DNA from: Mesorhizobium sp. L-8-3
GTDB taxonomy: Bacteria > Pseudomonadota > Alphaproteobacteria > Rhizobiales > Rhizobiaceae
Length of the DNA stretch: 64,000 bases
Direction of reading: 5' to 3'
Assembly: GCF_016756615.1 (NCBI RefSeq)
Contig: NZ_AP023262.1
Coordinates: 868,001-932,000 of the forward strand
In this document: piece by piece, positions 45,501 through 54,664 of the stretch
Layout of the letters: the number at the start of each line of letters is the position of its first letter
Position numbering within the stretch: the stretch's first letter is position 1
The notes under the pieces: generated by a model
The model's input: the letters and a program-made list of their open reading frames with translations, nothing else
Told to the model about the DNA's origin: nothing
Database searches by the model: none
Made by a program: the position numbers and the translations under genes

Positions 45501-46129
45501 GTCGTATCGCCTCGCGAGACCAGCTTGATGAGCGGGCTGACCTCGTGGCTGAGCGAGATCTGCTCAAAGCCCTGCTGACGGGCCATCTCGCCGATTCTCC
45601 GTTCGTGGTCGGGGAAACGATATCCGTGCATCAGGGCCACCGCGACGGAGCGGAAGCCCTTCGCATAGGCGGCGCCTAGCGCGTCGCGCACCTGGCTCAG
45701 CTTCATCGGAGTCACGATCTTGCCTTCGGCGTCGAGGCGTTCTTCCACCTCGATGACCTTCTCATAAAGGAGTTCGGGCAGCACAATCTCCAGATCGAAG
45801 AGCCTCGGACGGTTCTGATAGCCTATCCTCAACAGGTCCCGCATCCCCCGGGTGATCAGCAGAACTGTCCGGTCGCCCTTTCGTTCCAGAAGCGCGTTGG
45901 TGGCAACTGTCGTGCCCATCTTCACCGCGTCGATCGCGCCTTCCGGAATCGGATCGTCTGCCCCGAGCCCAAGAAGCTCCCGGATCCCCTGAACGGCTGC
46001 GTCCCTGTATCGCTCGGGGTTTTCCGAGAGCAGCTTGTGAGACTGAAGGGAACCGTCCGGCCGACGCGCAACGATGTCGGTGAAGGTGCCGCCCCGATCA
46101 ATCCAGAAGTCCCATTTGGCATGAGGCAT
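42512..46129 (-). CDS. 5-oxoprolinase-type hydantoinase A/B fusion
   Basis: A 1205-residue protein with both halves of the hydantoinase/5-oxoprolinase family fused. The HyuA-type half (about 1-690) has the ATPase motifs [13 protein letters not shown] near the N-terminus and [19 protein letters not shown] in the middle; the HyuB-type half (about 695-1205) follows, with [17 protein letters not shown] and the [11 protein letters not shown] region. Full-length fused forms are usually 5-oxoprolinase, converting 5-oxoproline to glutamate with ATP, but related enzymes act on other cyclic amides and carbamoyl compounds. It is divergent from a TRAP operon whose ligand may be its substrate. Confidence 0.92.
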   Translation of the reverse strand: MPHAKWDFWIDRGGTFTDIVARRPDGSLQSHKLLSENPERYRDAAVQGIRELLGLGADDPIPEGAIDAVKMGTTVATNALLERKGDRTVLLITRGMRDLLRIGYQNRPRLFDLEIVLPELLYEKVIEVEERLDAEGKIVTPMKLSQVRDALGAAYAKGFRSVAVALMHGYRFPDHERRIGEMARQQGFEQISLSHEVSPLIKLVSRGDTTVVDAYLSPILRRYVGQVGDALGADHGGCKTLMFMQSNGGMTDAALFQGKDAILSGPAGGVVGMVRTAQEAGFGKLIGFDMGGTSTDVCHFAGEYERSFETEVAGVRMRAPMMSIHTVAAGGGSILSYRQGRMQVGPESAGANPGPASYRRDGPLAVTDCNVVLGKLQPEEFPAVFGPGGDMPLDVEAARQKFRSLAAEIAAETGEAEIGVETLAEGFLRIAVENMANAIKKISVQRGYDVTKYTMNCFGGAGGQHACQVADVLGMGSIYIHPFAGVLSAFGMGLADIRAIREHQFAASLCEVARAREVLERIGAQAREDVSGQGIAETQIGVILTAHIRTPGSHQTLPVPFASESEMRAGFDAAHKQCFGFVPDYDDLIIDLLTAEAVGSTGEGVSFEPNAAEESGERIARMFTEGGWRDVPLVRREALRAGTKVDGPAIVVEPIGTNVVEPGWRAEGLAGGGLVLRRVKPRQRKEAIGTSVDPVMLEVFNNLFMSIADQMGATLANTAYSVNIKERYDFSCAVFDASGDLVANAPHVPVHLGSMSDSVRTILRENAGKIRPGDVFMMNNPYNGGTHLPDVTVITPVFDTDGKDVIFLTASRGHHADIGGKTPGSAPPDSRHIDEEGVLIDNFLLVDQGILREAETRNLLASGRYPCRNIDENMADLAAQIAANATGAQELTRIVGQFGLDVVRAYMGHVQDNAEESVRRVLDVLKDCSFTYPLDSGAEIKVEISVDHSARTALVDFAGTSEQDRFNYNAPFSICRAVVLYVFRTLVGADIPMNEGCLKPIEIQAPRGSMINPEYPAAVISGNTEVSQAIADTLYGALGVVAGSQGTMNNFVYGNARIQNYETICGGTGAGKGFNGASAVHSHMTNTRMTDPEVLETRFPVRVEEFSIRRGSGGAGQWHGGDGITRRLRFLEEMTATVLSSHRDVSPHGAAGGQPGRTGENHVERKNGTIVRLKGNDEALMAPGDVFVMNTPGGGGYGAVSSKKA

Positions 46130-46155
46130 GAGAAAACTCCCGATTCCATTTTTTT

Positions 46156-46191
46156 GTTGATTTAACTACAAAACGATGACATTTTGTCAAC
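46156..46191. promoter_or_regulatory. Divergent operator between 5-oxoprolinase and TRAP genes
   Basis: An AT-rich 36-bp region has GTTGA (46156-46160) and TCAAC (46187-46191) at its ends, ACAAAA (46168-46173) with TTTTGT (46182-46187), and a perfect inner TGACA-TTT-TGTCA (46177-46189). A single regulator could control both directions; the MarR-like gene at 49271 is a candidate. Confidence 0.65.
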
Positions 46192-46267
46192 GTGTCTTTT
46201 CGGCCTTCATTGCGTCACGAGAACGCGGGAAAGATTCGACGAGTGGGAAGCTCACAGGGAGAACAAA

Positions 46268-47245
46268 ATGACCTTCATTTCGCGTTCCATACTGGCCGCG
46301 GCCTTTGTCGCTGCGGTAGCGGCCAGCAGTGTCGCACGGGCGGACAACTGGGACATGCCGACCCCATATCCGGATGCGACCTTTCACACCGCAAACATCC
46401 GGACCTTCGCCCAGGAAGTAGCCGACAAGACCGACGGCGCGGTTACGATCACCGTCCATTCGGCGGGGTCGCTGATCAAGCACGGCGATATCAAGAATGC
46501 GGTCCGCAGCAGCCAGGTTCCGATCGGCGAGTTCTTCCTGTCCACCCTCGCGAACGAGGACGCCGCCTTCGGCGTGGACTCAGAACCCTTCGTGGCCACC
46601 AGCTATGAAGACGCCAAGAAAATGTCGGATGCCCAGAAACCGGTCATCACAAAGCTGCTCGAGAAGCAGCGCCTGATGCCGCTCTTCTCGGTTCCCTGGC
46701 CGCCCCAGGGCCTCTACACGAACAAGGAGATCAAGACGGTCGACGATCTCAAGGGTCTGAAGTTCCGCGCCTACAACGCCGCGCTGGAGAAATTCGCCGC
46801 CGCGGCGGGTGCCGCCCCGGTGCAGGTCGAGGTTCCGGATATCCCGCAGGCGTTTTCGACCGGCCAGGTCGAAGCGATGATCACCTCGCCTTCGACCGGC
46901 GCGAACGGAAAAGCGTGGGACTACGTATCCTACTACACTCCGATCAATGCCTGGGTGCCGAAGAACGTCGTGGTGGTGAACAAGGCCGCATTCGACGCGC
47001 TGGACGAAGCGACCCGAAAGGCTATTCTCGACGCTGCCGCTGACGCCGAAAAGCGCGGCTGGGAGATGAGCATGAAGGAAACCGACGCAAAGACCGAGGA
47101 ACTCAAGGCCAACGGGATGAAGGTTGTCGAGCCGAGCGCGGAACTCCTGGAAGGGCTCAAGGCGATCGGCGCCAAGATGCAGGAGGAATGGGCCGCGGGC
47201 GCATCCGAGGACGCCAAGGCCATCATGGCCGAGTATAACAAATAA
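46268..47245 (+). CDS. TRAP transporter solute-binding protein (DctP family)
   Basis: A 325-residue periplasmic binding protein. It has a signal peptide (residues 1-25, MTFISRSILAAAFVAAVAAS to SSVARA) and the DctP core: LKGLKFRAYNAALEKFAAAAG, then VPDIPQAFSTGQVEAMITSP. The Arg in KFRAYN is the conserved ligand carboxylate-binding residue. GGGAG lies upstream of the ATG. It is divergent from the 5-oxoprolinase gene over a palindromic gap and is the first gene of a TRAP operon. Confidence 0.93.
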   Translation: MTFISRSILAAAFVAAVAASSVARADNWDMPTPYPDATFHTANIRTFAQEVADKTDGAVTITVHSAGSLIKHGDIKNAVRSSQVPIGEFFLSTLANEDAAFGVDSEPFVATSYEDAKKMSDAQKPVITKLLEKQRLMPLFSVPWPPQGLYTNKEIKTVDDLKGLKFRAYNAALEKFAAAAGAAPVQVEVPDIPQAFSTGQVEAMITSPSTGANGKAWDYVSYYTPINAWVPKNVVVVNKAAFDALDEATRKAILDAAADAEKRGWEMSMKETDAKTEELKANGMKVVEPSAELLEGLKAIGAKMQEEWAAGASEDAKAIMAEYNK

Positions 47246-47298
47246 GCGTCGAGGGGCCGGCTGGAAGAGCCGGCCCGCTCATCTCAGGGGCCGGAAAC

Positions 47299-47823
47299 AT
47301 GCGACGGACACTCGACGCGTTGTATTCGATCAGCGGCGGTCTGGCCGCGATGTTTATCTGCATGATTTGCCTGCTCGTCTGTACGCAGGTCGTCCTTAAC
47401 GTCATTGCAAAGATCGGGATATTCGGGCTGTCCCCCACCATCCCGTCCTATGCCGATTTTGCAGGTTATTTTCTTGCGGCTTCGTCTTTTCTGGCGCTGT
47501 CGTATACGCTGCAAAAGGGTGGGCATATCCGTGTCACCTTACTGACCGGGGTCACCGGAGACCGCGTCCGGTTCGGGCTGGAGATCTTCGTTCTCGCGAT
47601 ATGCGCGGCCACAGCCATCTTTGCCGCGCGCTATATGGCTAAGCTGACCATGGATTCGTGGGAATTCGGGGACGTATCTTCGGGTATCGTCGCGATACCG
47701 CTGTTTGTCCCGCAGGCGGTCATGCTGCTCGGTCTTGTGATCTTTGCCGTGGCACTGGTCGACCTTCTCGTCCAGACGATCCGGGCTCGGCGCCCGGTGA
47801 TCGAAAACGCGTCGACGGAGTGA
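47299..47823 (+). CDS. TRAP transporter small permease (DctQ family)
   Basis: A 174-residue protein with four hydrophobic helices. The sequence VCTQVVLNVIAKIGIF after the first helix and GGHIRVTLL before the third are typical of DctQ. It lies 53 bases after the binding-protein gene, and the large permease follows after five bases. Confidence 0.9.
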   Translation: MRRTLDALYSISGGLAAMFICMICLLVCTQVVLNVIAKIGIFGLSPTIPSYADFAGYFLAASSFLALSYTLQKGGHIRVTLLTGVTGDRVRFGLEIFVLAICAATAIFAARYMAKLTMDSWEFGDVSSGIVAIPLFVPQAVMLLGLVIFAVALVDLLVQTIRARRPVIENASTE

Positions 47824-47828
47824 CGGCC

Positions 47829-49130
47829 ATGTCCGATTTCGCCGCCATTTCCGTTCTCTTCATCGTACTCATCGCTCTGCTTGGCGCAGGAACCTGGGTC
47901 GCCTTCTCGCTCATCATCGTCGGAGGCCTCGGAATGTCGATGATGTCTTCGGCTCCGATCGGACCGATCCTGGCCACGACCCTTTGGGGAAACAGCACGG
48001 CCTGGGCGCTGGCCGCCTTGCCCATGTTCATTCTGATGGGGGAGATCCTGCTTCGCTCGCGCCTGTCCGAAGATATGTTCTCCGGCCTTGCGCCCTGGTT
48101 GCATAGCCTCCCCGGCCGCCTGCTTCATGTGAATGTCTTCGGCTGCGCGATCTTTGCCGCCGTTTCCGGATCATCGGCCGCCACAGCCGCAACCATCGGC
48201 AAATTGTCCGTGCCGGAGTTGACCAGGCGCGGCTATCCCGAGGGCCTCGTCATCGGTTCGCTTGCCGGCTCCGCAACGCTCGGCCTGCTCATCCCGCCAT
48301 CGATCATCCTGATCGTCTATGGGGTTGCGACGGAGCAGTCGATTGCCCGGCTGTTTATCGCCGGGGTGCTTCCCGGCATGATGCTGGTGGGGTTGTTCAT
48401 TGCCTATGTCACCGCCTATGCGCTGCTTCGGCCCAACGCCATTCCGGCCGATCGCGAAAAGGTGAGCCTCGTCGAGAAGCTGAAAGCCTCACGCCGCCTG
48501 ATCCCTGTCATGCTGCTCATCGCAGGCGTGATCGGATCCATCTACATTGGCATCGCCTCGCCGACGGATGCCGCTGCTGTCGGTGTCGTATTGTCGCTTG
48601 TTCTGTCAGCCTTCAACGGATCGCTGTCGTGGAACATGTTCCGTGAAAGCCTGATGGGTGCAACCGTCACATCCTGCATGATCGCGTTCATTCTGGTCGG
48701 CGCGGCATTTCTTTCCGTGTCGATGGGCTTCACCGGTATCCCGCGTCAGCTTGCCGAGTGGATCGGTTCGCTCGGGCTTTCGCCCTACGCGTTGCTTGCC
48801 GCACTGACGGTGTTCTTCGTGGTGCTCGGCTGCTTTCTCGACGGCATCTCGGTCGTCGTCCTCACCACCTCGATCATCATGCCGATGGTGCAGGCGGCGG
48901 GCATAGATCCACTCTGGTTCGGGATCTATCTGGTCATCGTCGTCGAGATGTCGCAGATTACGCCACCTGTCGGCTTCAACCTGTTCGTGATCCAGGGCCT
49001 CACGGGATATGACATCCTGCGCATCGCGCGATCTGCGTTCCCGTTCTTCCTCCTGTTGCTGGTAGCCGTCGTCCTGATCACGCTGTTTCCCGGCGTTGTC
49101 ACCTACCTGCCGGGACTGATGGGCAACTGA
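47829..49130 (+). CDS. TRAP transporter large permease (DctM family)
   Basis: A 433-residue membrane protein with about 12 helices. AAVSGSSAATAATIGKLSVP, LLIPPSIILIVYGV, and the C-terminal ITPPVGFNLFVIQGLTGYD are family signatures. The start is the ATG at 47829 after the small permease. With the divergent 5-oxoprolinase it forms an uptake-and-cleavage pair. Confidence 0.93.
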   Translation: MSDFAAISVLFIVLIALLGAGTWVAFSLIIVGGLGMSMMSSAPIGPILATTLWGNSTAWALAALPMFILMGEILLRSRLSEDMFSGLAPWLHSLPGRLLHVNVFGCAIFAAVSGSSAATAATIGKLSVPELTRRGYPEGLVIGSLAGSATLGLLIPPSIILIVYGVATEQSIARLFIAGVLPGMMLVGLFIAYVTAYALLRPNAIPADREKVSLVEKLKASRRLIPVMLLIAGVIGSIYIGIASPTDAAAVGVVLSLVLSAFNGSLSWNMFRESLMGATVTSCMIAFILVGAAFLSVSMGFTGIPRQLAEWIGSLGLSPYALLAALTVFFVVLGCFLDGISVVVLTTSIIMPMVQAAGIDPLWFGIYLVIVVEMSQITPPVGFNLFVIQGLTGYDILRIARSAFPFFLLLLVAVVLITLFPGVVTYLPGLMGN

Positions 49131-49270
49131 ACCAGTACCAAAGGCCTCAACCACCGGCGCAGGCCTTCCGTGCCGCCGGCTTTCGCCAACGGGCGCGGGC
49201 CACGCGGTCGCGCTTCAACGATCGATTTCATCGACCGTCTGGATAGGGCGGTGATGGCAGCCGGCGCCCC

Positions 49271-49792
49271 TCAAATGGAGCTGGCAGCTCTCGATGCCTG
49301 GTCATAGATTCCCGACATCATTCTCAAGATTGCCGCGGTTTCACTCAGCGTCTGGGGATCGTTGTCCAGATGTTTGATGCTGTCGATCAGGCATTCTTCG
49401 CGGATTTCCCGATATTTTTCGCAAAGCGATTCGCCCACCGGCGTAACGCGGTAAAAGATCTCCTTGCCCACCTTCTCCCCCGCGATCAGACCAGCTTTCT
49501 GCAATTTCTTCAGCGCATAATTGACAGTGTGAGTATCCTCGATGTTCAGAAGAAAGCAGATGTCGTTCAGCCTCTTCTGGCGCGCCCGGTGGTTGACATG
49601 ATGCAGGATCAGTATCTCGAGAACGGTGAGGCTCTGTTCGCCGGCAGTTGCCATGCAACGGCTGACCCAGCGGGCGAATCCGTTGTAGGCGATGATCAGG
49701 CCGTACTCGAATTCAGAAGCTTGCCAGCCATCTTCCGATGCCAGATGTCTGGATGACACGATCATGTTTCGGGGGCGTTCACTGTTTGTCAT
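49271..49792 (-). CDS. MarR-like winged-helix regulator
   Basis: A 173-residue winged-helix protein. The helical entry (about 30-60) leads to RQKRLNDICFLLNIEDTHTV and NYALKKLQKAGLIAGEK with a wing KEIFYRVTP. It resembles the predicted MarR-like regulators seen beside hydantoinase and TRAP genes. The ATG at 49792 is chosen for GGAG at good distance. It is convergent with the TRAP operon and may control the operon divergent at 46130-46267. Confidence 0.82.
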   Translation of the reverse strand: MTNSERPRNMIVSSRHLASEDGWQASEFEYGLIIAYNGFARWVSRCMATAGEQSLTVLEILILHHVNHRARQKRLNDICFLLNIEDTHTVNYALKKLQKAGLIAGEKVGKEIFYRVTPVGESLCEKYREIREECLIDSIKHLDNDPQTLSETAAILRMMSGIYDQASRAASSI

Positions 49793-50202
49793 GTCGAACT
49801 CCGCTCTCCTTGACATCGCCCGTTCATCGCAAAAGCGACGATTGATTGCAACATTTCGCTGGCGATTTATCGGCGTAGCGTCAGAACGGACGTTTTACGT
49901 CTGCGGGCGGCAGAGGCCCTGCGGATGCGGATCGAGCGATTCTGCTGCGCCAAGCCCCAAGCGCGACGAGATCGACGCGCTGCTTACGGTCAACCGGGCG
50001 CCATCCTGAAGTGGACGGAGGGCAAGCTGTTGGCAAAGTTGCAGAAACAAGCACTCCCCAAGCGAGGCGAGCGGGCGTGCCCGTATCGCTGGTTGCAGGG
50101 ATGCGCTACCGCTTTTTGCCGACCCATCCGGCTTTCCGATGACGTACCGTCCCGCGGCCCGATGCGGTAGCATGCGGGTTTCCTTGGCTCGCGGAGGCTC
50201 CG
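49793..50202. other. Intergenic region, nothing recognised
   Basis: About 410 bases between the MarR-like gene and a methyltransferase gene. No gene or motif that I can support. GGAGG immediately before 50203 is the methyltransferase ribosome site. Confidence 0.45.
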
Positions 50203-51003
50203 ATGCCGTCAAGCTTCAACGTCCAGAACGCAGCCGGCTACGAGCAGCTCATGGGCCGCTGGAGCCGGACGCTCGCGCCGCTGCTGATCGACTTCGCGGG
50301 TCTGGCGGACGGCGAGCGCGTCATCGACGTCGGCTGCGGCACGGGCAGCCTCACCTTCGCCCTGCCGAAGGCGGCCGACCTCGCCGAGATCGTCGCGATC
50401 GACTATTCGCCCGTATTCGTCGCGGCGGCCAGGAAGCGCAACAAGAACCGGCGCATCACCATCCAGGAGGCGGATGCCTGCGCACTGCCGTTCGACGACG
50501 GCCGTTTCGACCGCGCCATGTCGTTGCTCGTCCTGCATTTCGTGCCCGAAGCCGGGAAGGCCATCGGTGAAATGCGGCGGGTCGTGCGACCCGGCGGCGT
50601 GGTGGCCGCCGCGGTCTGGGACCATATCGGCGGCATGCCCGTCATGCGCATGGCGCTCGATACGATGGCGGTGCTCGACGAGAACGCCCGCGAGTTGCGC
50701 AGCCGCTATTGCTTCCAGCCGATGATGCAGCCGGGCGAGATGAAGAAGAGCTTCGTGAAGAACGGCCTGACCGAGGTGGAAGAGGCCTCGCTGCTGATCC
50801 GCATGGACTACAAATCCTTCGACGACTTCTGGGAACCCATCGCCGCAGGCGAAGGGCCGCTCGGCAAATATGTCGCCACGCTCAATCCGGCGCAGAAGGC
50901 CGAAACCGATGCCGCGGTGAGGGCTGCCTACGAGGCCGGCAGGCCGGATGGCCCGCGCTCCTTCGCATCGGTGGCCTGGGCATGCCGGGGCGTGGTGCCC
51001 TGA
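50203..51003 (+). CDS. Class I SAM-dependent methyltransferase
   Basis: A 266-residue methyltransferase. Motif I VIDVGCGTGSLTFALP (about 40-55) binds SAM; VAIDYSPVFVAAAR follows as motif II and FDRAMSLLVLHFVPE as motif IV. The substrate is unknown; the N-terminal NAAGYEQLMGRWSR pattern is shared with a group of small-molecule methyltransferases. Good GGAGG site at the start. Its TGA stop lies inside an inverted repeat shared with the facing Lrp gene. Confidence 0.9.
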   Translation: MPSSFNVQNAAGYEQLMGRWSRTLAPLLIDFAGLADGERVIDVGCGTGSLTFALPKAADLAEIVAIDYSPVFVAAARKRNKNRRITIQEADACALPFDDGRFDRAMSLLVLHFVPEAGKAIGEMRRVVRPGGVVAAAVWDHIGGMPVMRMALDTMAVLDENARELRSRYCFQPMMQPGEMKKSFVKNGLTEVEEASLLIRMDYKSFDDFWEPIAAGEGPLGKYVATLNPAQKAETDAAVRAAYEAGRPDGPRSFASVAWACRGVVP

Positions 51004-51101
51004 GCAGGTTTGCTTGGCTTCGCCCACGCTTCACCCGCCTGGCCTCCTCTCTTGCCGCAGGTTTTTGTCGGAAACCGCGGGACCTTTCCGAAACCTGCTC
51101 A
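51001..51101. repeat. Inverted repeat spanning two convergent stop codons
   Basis: TGAGCAGGTTT (51001-51011) is the exact reverse complement of AAACCTGCTCA (51091-51101). The TGA of the methyltransferase is at 51001-51003, and the TGA of the facing Lrp gene is at 51101-51099, so each arm supplies one stop. The part near 51061-51098 (GTTTTTGTCGGAAACCGC) looks like a rhizobial palindromic repeat. Confidence 0.75.
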
Positions 51102-51536
51102 GAGCCTCGCCCGCGTGCTGCGCGGGGTGGCCAGCAGAAGATTGGTCTCGCTGCCGGTGATGCCCGGGATGAGCCGGATCCGGCGAAGGACGGAATCGAA
51201 ATCGGTCAGCGTCGAAGTGCCGAGTTCGACCACGATGTCCCAGCGGCCGTTGGTGGTGTGGATCTCGGCCACCTCCGAGAAGCCGCCGAGAGCGCGGATC
51301 ACGCGGTCGGCGGCATGGCCCTCGATCTCGATGAGCATGATGCCGCGAACCGCCTGGTCGAGCGCGTCGGCACGCAGCACCACGGTGTAGCCGACGATGT
51401 CGCCGGATTTCTCCAGCCGCTCCATGCGCGCCCGCACCGTGGCGCGCGATACGCCGAGATCCGCCGCGAGGTCGGAGATGCTGCGCCGGCCCTGGTGGCG
51501 CAGCAAGGTGACAAGACGTTTGTCCAGTTCGTCCAT
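51099..51536 (-). CDS. Lrp/AsnC-family regulator
   Basis: A 145-residue Lrp/AsnC regulator. HTH LAADLGVSRATVRARMERLEKSG (about 23-45) is of the VSRAT subgroup. The C-terminal RAM domain has NGRWDIVVEL and GITGSETNLLLATP. ATG at 51536. It is divergent from arginase and ornithine cyclodeaminase genes, so an arginine- or ornithine-responsive activator is likely. The upstream gap holds TTTCGCGCAAAT (51569-51580), like the sites near 27232. Confidence 0.92.
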   Translation of the reverse strand: MDELDKRLVTLLRHQGRRSISDLAADLGVSRATVRARMERLEKSGDIVGYTVVLRADALDQAVRGIMLIEIEGHAADRVIRALGGFSEVAEIHTTNGRWDIVVELGTSTLTDFDSVLRRIRLIPGITGSETNLLLATPRSTRARL

Positions 51537-51568
51537 CGGAGTTTCCAATCCGCTCGATCTTGCTGCCG

Positions 51569-51580
51569 TTTCGCGCAAAT
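51569..51580. promoter_or_regulatory. Candidate Lrp site upstream of arginase
   Basis: TTTCGCGCAAAT shares the GCGCAAA core of the repeats at 27232-27264, upstream of another VSRAT-type Lrp gene, and lies in the divergent gap to arginase. Confidence 0.4.
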
Positions 51581-51665
51581 GTCATGCCAAATCTATCATT
51601 TCAGGCTCTTCAATTCGCCGGCCAAGCCTCGTTCAATGTCGTCGACCCTTTGACGAGAGCGACAG

Positions 51666-52586
51666 ATGCACTGCAGGATTTTGGGAGCGCCGGTCCAGGA
51701 CGGAGCCGGCCGCATGGGATGCGAAATGGGGCCGAGCGCGCTGAGAACCGCCGGGCTTGTCGCAACGCTGCGGGAGCTTGGCCATGAAGTCGAGGATCTG
51801 GGCACCGTCCACCCGGAGCCGGCCCAGCCGCTTCCCCATGCCAACGAGGCGTTGAAGGCGCTGCCGGAGATCGCGGCCTGGACGACGGCGATCGCCAAAG
51901 CCGCCTACCGCGCCAGCGCCGGCGCCATGCCGATCTTCCTCGGCGGCGACCATTCGATCTCGGCCGGAACGCTGTCGGGCGTCGCCCGCCGGGCCGGGGA
52001 GCAGAGCCGGCCGCTCTTCGTGCTCTGGCTCGACGCCCATCCCGATTTCCACACGCTCGACACGACGGCGAGCGGCAATCTCCACGGCGTGCCGCTCGCC
52101 TATGCCAGCGGCCGGCCGGGCTTCGCCGGCTATTTCCCGGAACTGCCGGCGCCGGTGGACCCCACGCGTATCTGCACGCTCGGGCTGCGCAGTGTCGACC
52201 CGGCGGAGCGCCTTGCCCTGACCGAGGCCGGCGTGACGGTGCACGACATGCGCGCGATAGACGAACATGGCATCGCCCCGTTGCTGCGCGCCTTCCTTGA
52301 GCGCGTGGCTGCGGCCAAGGGCATGCTGCATGTCAGCCTCGACGTCGACTTCCTCGACCCGTCGATCGCGCCGGCGGTCGGCACCACGGTGCCTGGCGGC
52401 GCGACCTTCCGGGAAGCGCATCTGACGATGGAGATGCTCCACGATTCCGGCCTCGTCACCAGCCTCGACCTGGTCGAGCTCAACCCCTTCCTGGACGAAC
52501 GCGGCCGGACCGCTACCCTCATGGTCGACCTGACGGCGAGCCTGATGGGCCGCCGCATCATGGACCGCCCGACCCGGAGTTACTGA
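51666..52586 (+). CDS. rocF: Arginase
   Basis: A 306-residue ureohydrolase. Manganese ligands are in GGDHS (93-97), DAHPDFHT (123-130) and SLDVDFLDP (about 230-240), and a C-terminal SLDLVELNPFLDERGRT. It hydrolyses arginine to ornithine and urea. It is followed one base later by ornithine cyclodeaminase, giving arginine to ornithine to proline. Both are divergent from an Lrp gene that probably activates them. Confidence 0.95.
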   Translation: MHCRILGAPVQDGAGRMGCEMGPSALRTAGLVATLRELGHEVEDLGTVHPEPAQPLPHANEALKALPEIAAWTTAIAKAAYRASAGAMPIFLGGDHSISAGTLSGVARRAGEQSRPLFVLWLDAHPDFHTLDTTASGNLHGVPLAYASGRPGFAGYFPELPAPVDPTRICTLGLRSVDPAERLALTEAGVTVHDMRAIDEHGIAPLLRAFLERVAAAKGMLHVSLDVDFLDPSIAPAVGTTVPGGATFREAHLTMEMLHDSGLVTSLDLVELNPFLDERGRTATLMVDLTASLMGRRIMDRPTRSY

Positions 52587-52587
52587 A

Positions 52588-53655
52588 ATGACCGCCAAGC
52601 TCAACATCGTGCCCTTCATCAGCGTCGACAGCATGATGAAGCTCGTGCTCGCCATCGGCGTCGAGCGTTTCCTGGTCGAGCTCGCGACCTATGTCGAAGA
52701 GGATTTCCGGCGCTGGGAGCTGTTCGACAAGACGCCGCGCGTCGCCTCGCACAGCCAGGAAGGGGTGATCGAGCTGATGCCGACCAGCGACGGCCGGCTC
52801 TATGGCTTCAAATATGTCAACGGCCATCCCAAGAACACACGCGAAGGCCTGCAGACGGTGACTGCGTTCGGCGTGCTGTCCGATGTCGGCTCGGGCTATC
52901 CGATGCTGCTCACCGAGATGACGATCCTGACGGCGCTGCGCACCGCCGCGACCTCGGCGATGGCGGCGCGGGTGCTCGCGCCCGACGGCGCCGACACGAT
53001 GGCGCTGATCGGCAACGGCGCGCAGTCGGAGTTCCAGGCTATCGCCTTCAAGGCCATCGTCGGGACGAACAGGCTGCGCCTCTACGACATCGACCCGGCG
53101 GCCTCGCGCCGCTGTGCGAAGAACCTCGAAGGCATGGGCTTCGACATCACCATCTGCGGCACCGGCCAGGAGGCCGTCGAGGGCGCCGAGATCATCACCA
53201 CGGTCACCGCCGACAAGCAATATGCCACGATCCTGACCGACAACATGGTCGGCACGGGCGTGCACATCAATGCGGTGGGCGGCGACTGCCCGGGCAAGAC
53301 GGAACTGCATCGCGACATCCTTCTGCGCTCCGGCATCTTCGTGGAATATACGCCCCAGACGCGGATCGAAGGCGAGATCCAGCAGCTCGACCCGGATCAT
53401 CCGGTGACGGAGCTGTGGCAGGTGCTGGCGGGCGCGGCACCCGGCCGCACGGACCCGCGCCAGATCACGCTGTTCGATTCCGTCGGCTTCGCCATCGAGG
53501 ATTTCTCGGCGCTGCGCTATGTGCGCGACCAGCTGAAGGCGTTTCCCTTCTACGAGGAGCTCGACCTGCTCGCCGATCCCGACGAGCCGCGCGATCTCTT
53601 CGGCATGCTTTTGCGGGAAGCGGCGAAGCAAGAGGCCGCCATGGCGATCGGCTGA
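52588..53655 (+). CDS. Ornithine cyclodeaminase
   Basis: A 355-residue NAD-dependent enzyme converting ornithine to proline and ammonia. Recognisable parts include MLLTEMTILTALRTAATSAM, LIGNGAQSEFQAIAFKAIVG (Rossmann) and TVTADKQYATILTDNMVGTG with the GGDCPGKTELHRDIL segment. The family resemblance is to the octopine/opine-type enzymes of rhizobia. It is the second gene of the arginase operon. Confidence 0.94.
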   Translation: MTAKLNIVPFISVDSMMKLVLAIGVERFLVELATYVEEDFRRWELFDKTPRVASHSQEGVIELMPTSDGRLYGFKYVNGHPKNTREGLQTVTAFGVLSDVGSGYPMLLTEMTILTALRTAATSAMAARVLAPDGADTMALIGNGAQSEFQAIAFKAIVGTNRLRLYDIDPAASRRCAKNLEGMGFDITICGTGQEAVEGAEIITTVTADKQYATILTDNMVGTGVHINAVGGDCPGKTELHRDILLRSGIFVEYTPQTRIEGEIQQLDPDHPVTELWQVLAGAAPGRTDPRQITLFDSVGFAIEDFSALRYVRDQLKAFPFYEELDLLADPDEPRDLFGMLLREAAKQEAAMAIG

Positions 53656-53678
53656 AGTGCCCGGAACGCGATCACGAT

Positions 53679-54515
53679 CTAGCTCGGCCTGGCGCCCGAC
53701 CCGATGAGCAGCTCGAGCTCGGTCGCGAAGCTGCCACCGGCTTCAAACTGCTTCAGGCATTCATAGACCTCGCTCCACGCCTTGGATCTGTCTGCATCGT
53801 CGAGGTCAGCCACCACCGCCCGGTAGGCGCCGGCGGCTTCCTGCAGAAACTGCAAGGCATCGGACGCGCTCGGCACGACAAGCGATGCCCGGACGACCTC
53901 CATTGTCACATCCCCAAAGCCATTTTCAGTCATCAAGCGCTCCAAGACGCCCTCGCCTCCCAACGCGAATAATCCGGGCTGCCCGGGCGCGGGAGGCGAC
54001 TTGCCAGCATGGCGCAGCAGGATCGCCATCGGCTGCGCCATGACGGGATTGCCGGCCGGCGTCGTGAACACCAGCGCCGAAAAACGCGCGCCCGGCTTCA
54101 AAACACGCCGGACAGCTTCCAGTGCCTTGCGCGGCGATGGGAAGAGCATCAGTCCCAACCGGCAGATCGACGCGTCGAAGGACGCCTCCGGCTTTGCCAG
54201 GTCCTCCGCCGCAGATTCCAGCGTTTCAATATTCTGCAGGCCTGCGAGAGCAGCGTTTCGGCGCACATGGTCCAGCATGGCGGCCGATATGTCACTGGCC
54301 ACGACCCTGCCGTCCGGGCCCACGCGCTTCGCCGCCTGGATACTCTGGCTGCCGGCGCCGCAGGCAAGATCAAGAACCCGCATGCCCGGCCGGACACCGG
54401 CCCTTTCGATCAGCACCTCAGTGGCGTTGGAGAGACCCGTTGCTAATACGTGCTCCCATTTCGCCCAACCGGACGCTGCTGCTTCCCATGTCTCGCGTAG
54501 CTCGGACATCGTCAT
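53679..54515 (-). CDS. Class I SAM-dependent methyltransferase
   Basis: A 278-residue methyltransferase. Motif I VLDLACGAGSQSIQAAKRVG (about 47-66), VASDISAAMLDHVRRNA and FDASICRLGLMLFPSP. It resembles the UbiE/MenG-type and uncharacterised small-molecule methyltransferases. Convergent with the arginine operon. No partner suggests its substrate. Confidence 0.88.
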   Translation of the reverse strand: MTMSELRETWEAAASGWAKWEHVLATGLSNATEVLIERAGVRPGMRVLDLACGAGSQSIQAAKRVGPDGRVVASDISAAMLDHVRRNAALAGLQNIETLESAAEDLAKPEASFDASICRLGLMLFPSPRKALEAVRRVLKPGARFSALVFTTPAGNPVMAQPMAILLRHAGKSPPAPGQPGLFALGGEGVLERLMTENGFGDVTMEVVRASLVVPSASDALQFLQEAAGAYRAVVADLDDADRSKAWSEVYECLKQFEAGGSFATELELLIGSGARPS

Positions 54516-54664
54516 CGTCCGCCGTCGGCAGACCTCACCAGGCTGTCTATCATTTTAGCATATCAGAAAGTCGATGTCGGCGGGATGCCGATTCTTGACC
54601 GTATCGGACGGTGCATCGAGTTCGCGCGTCGATCGGCCTTGCGGAAAAACAGGAAGGCTTCGAA

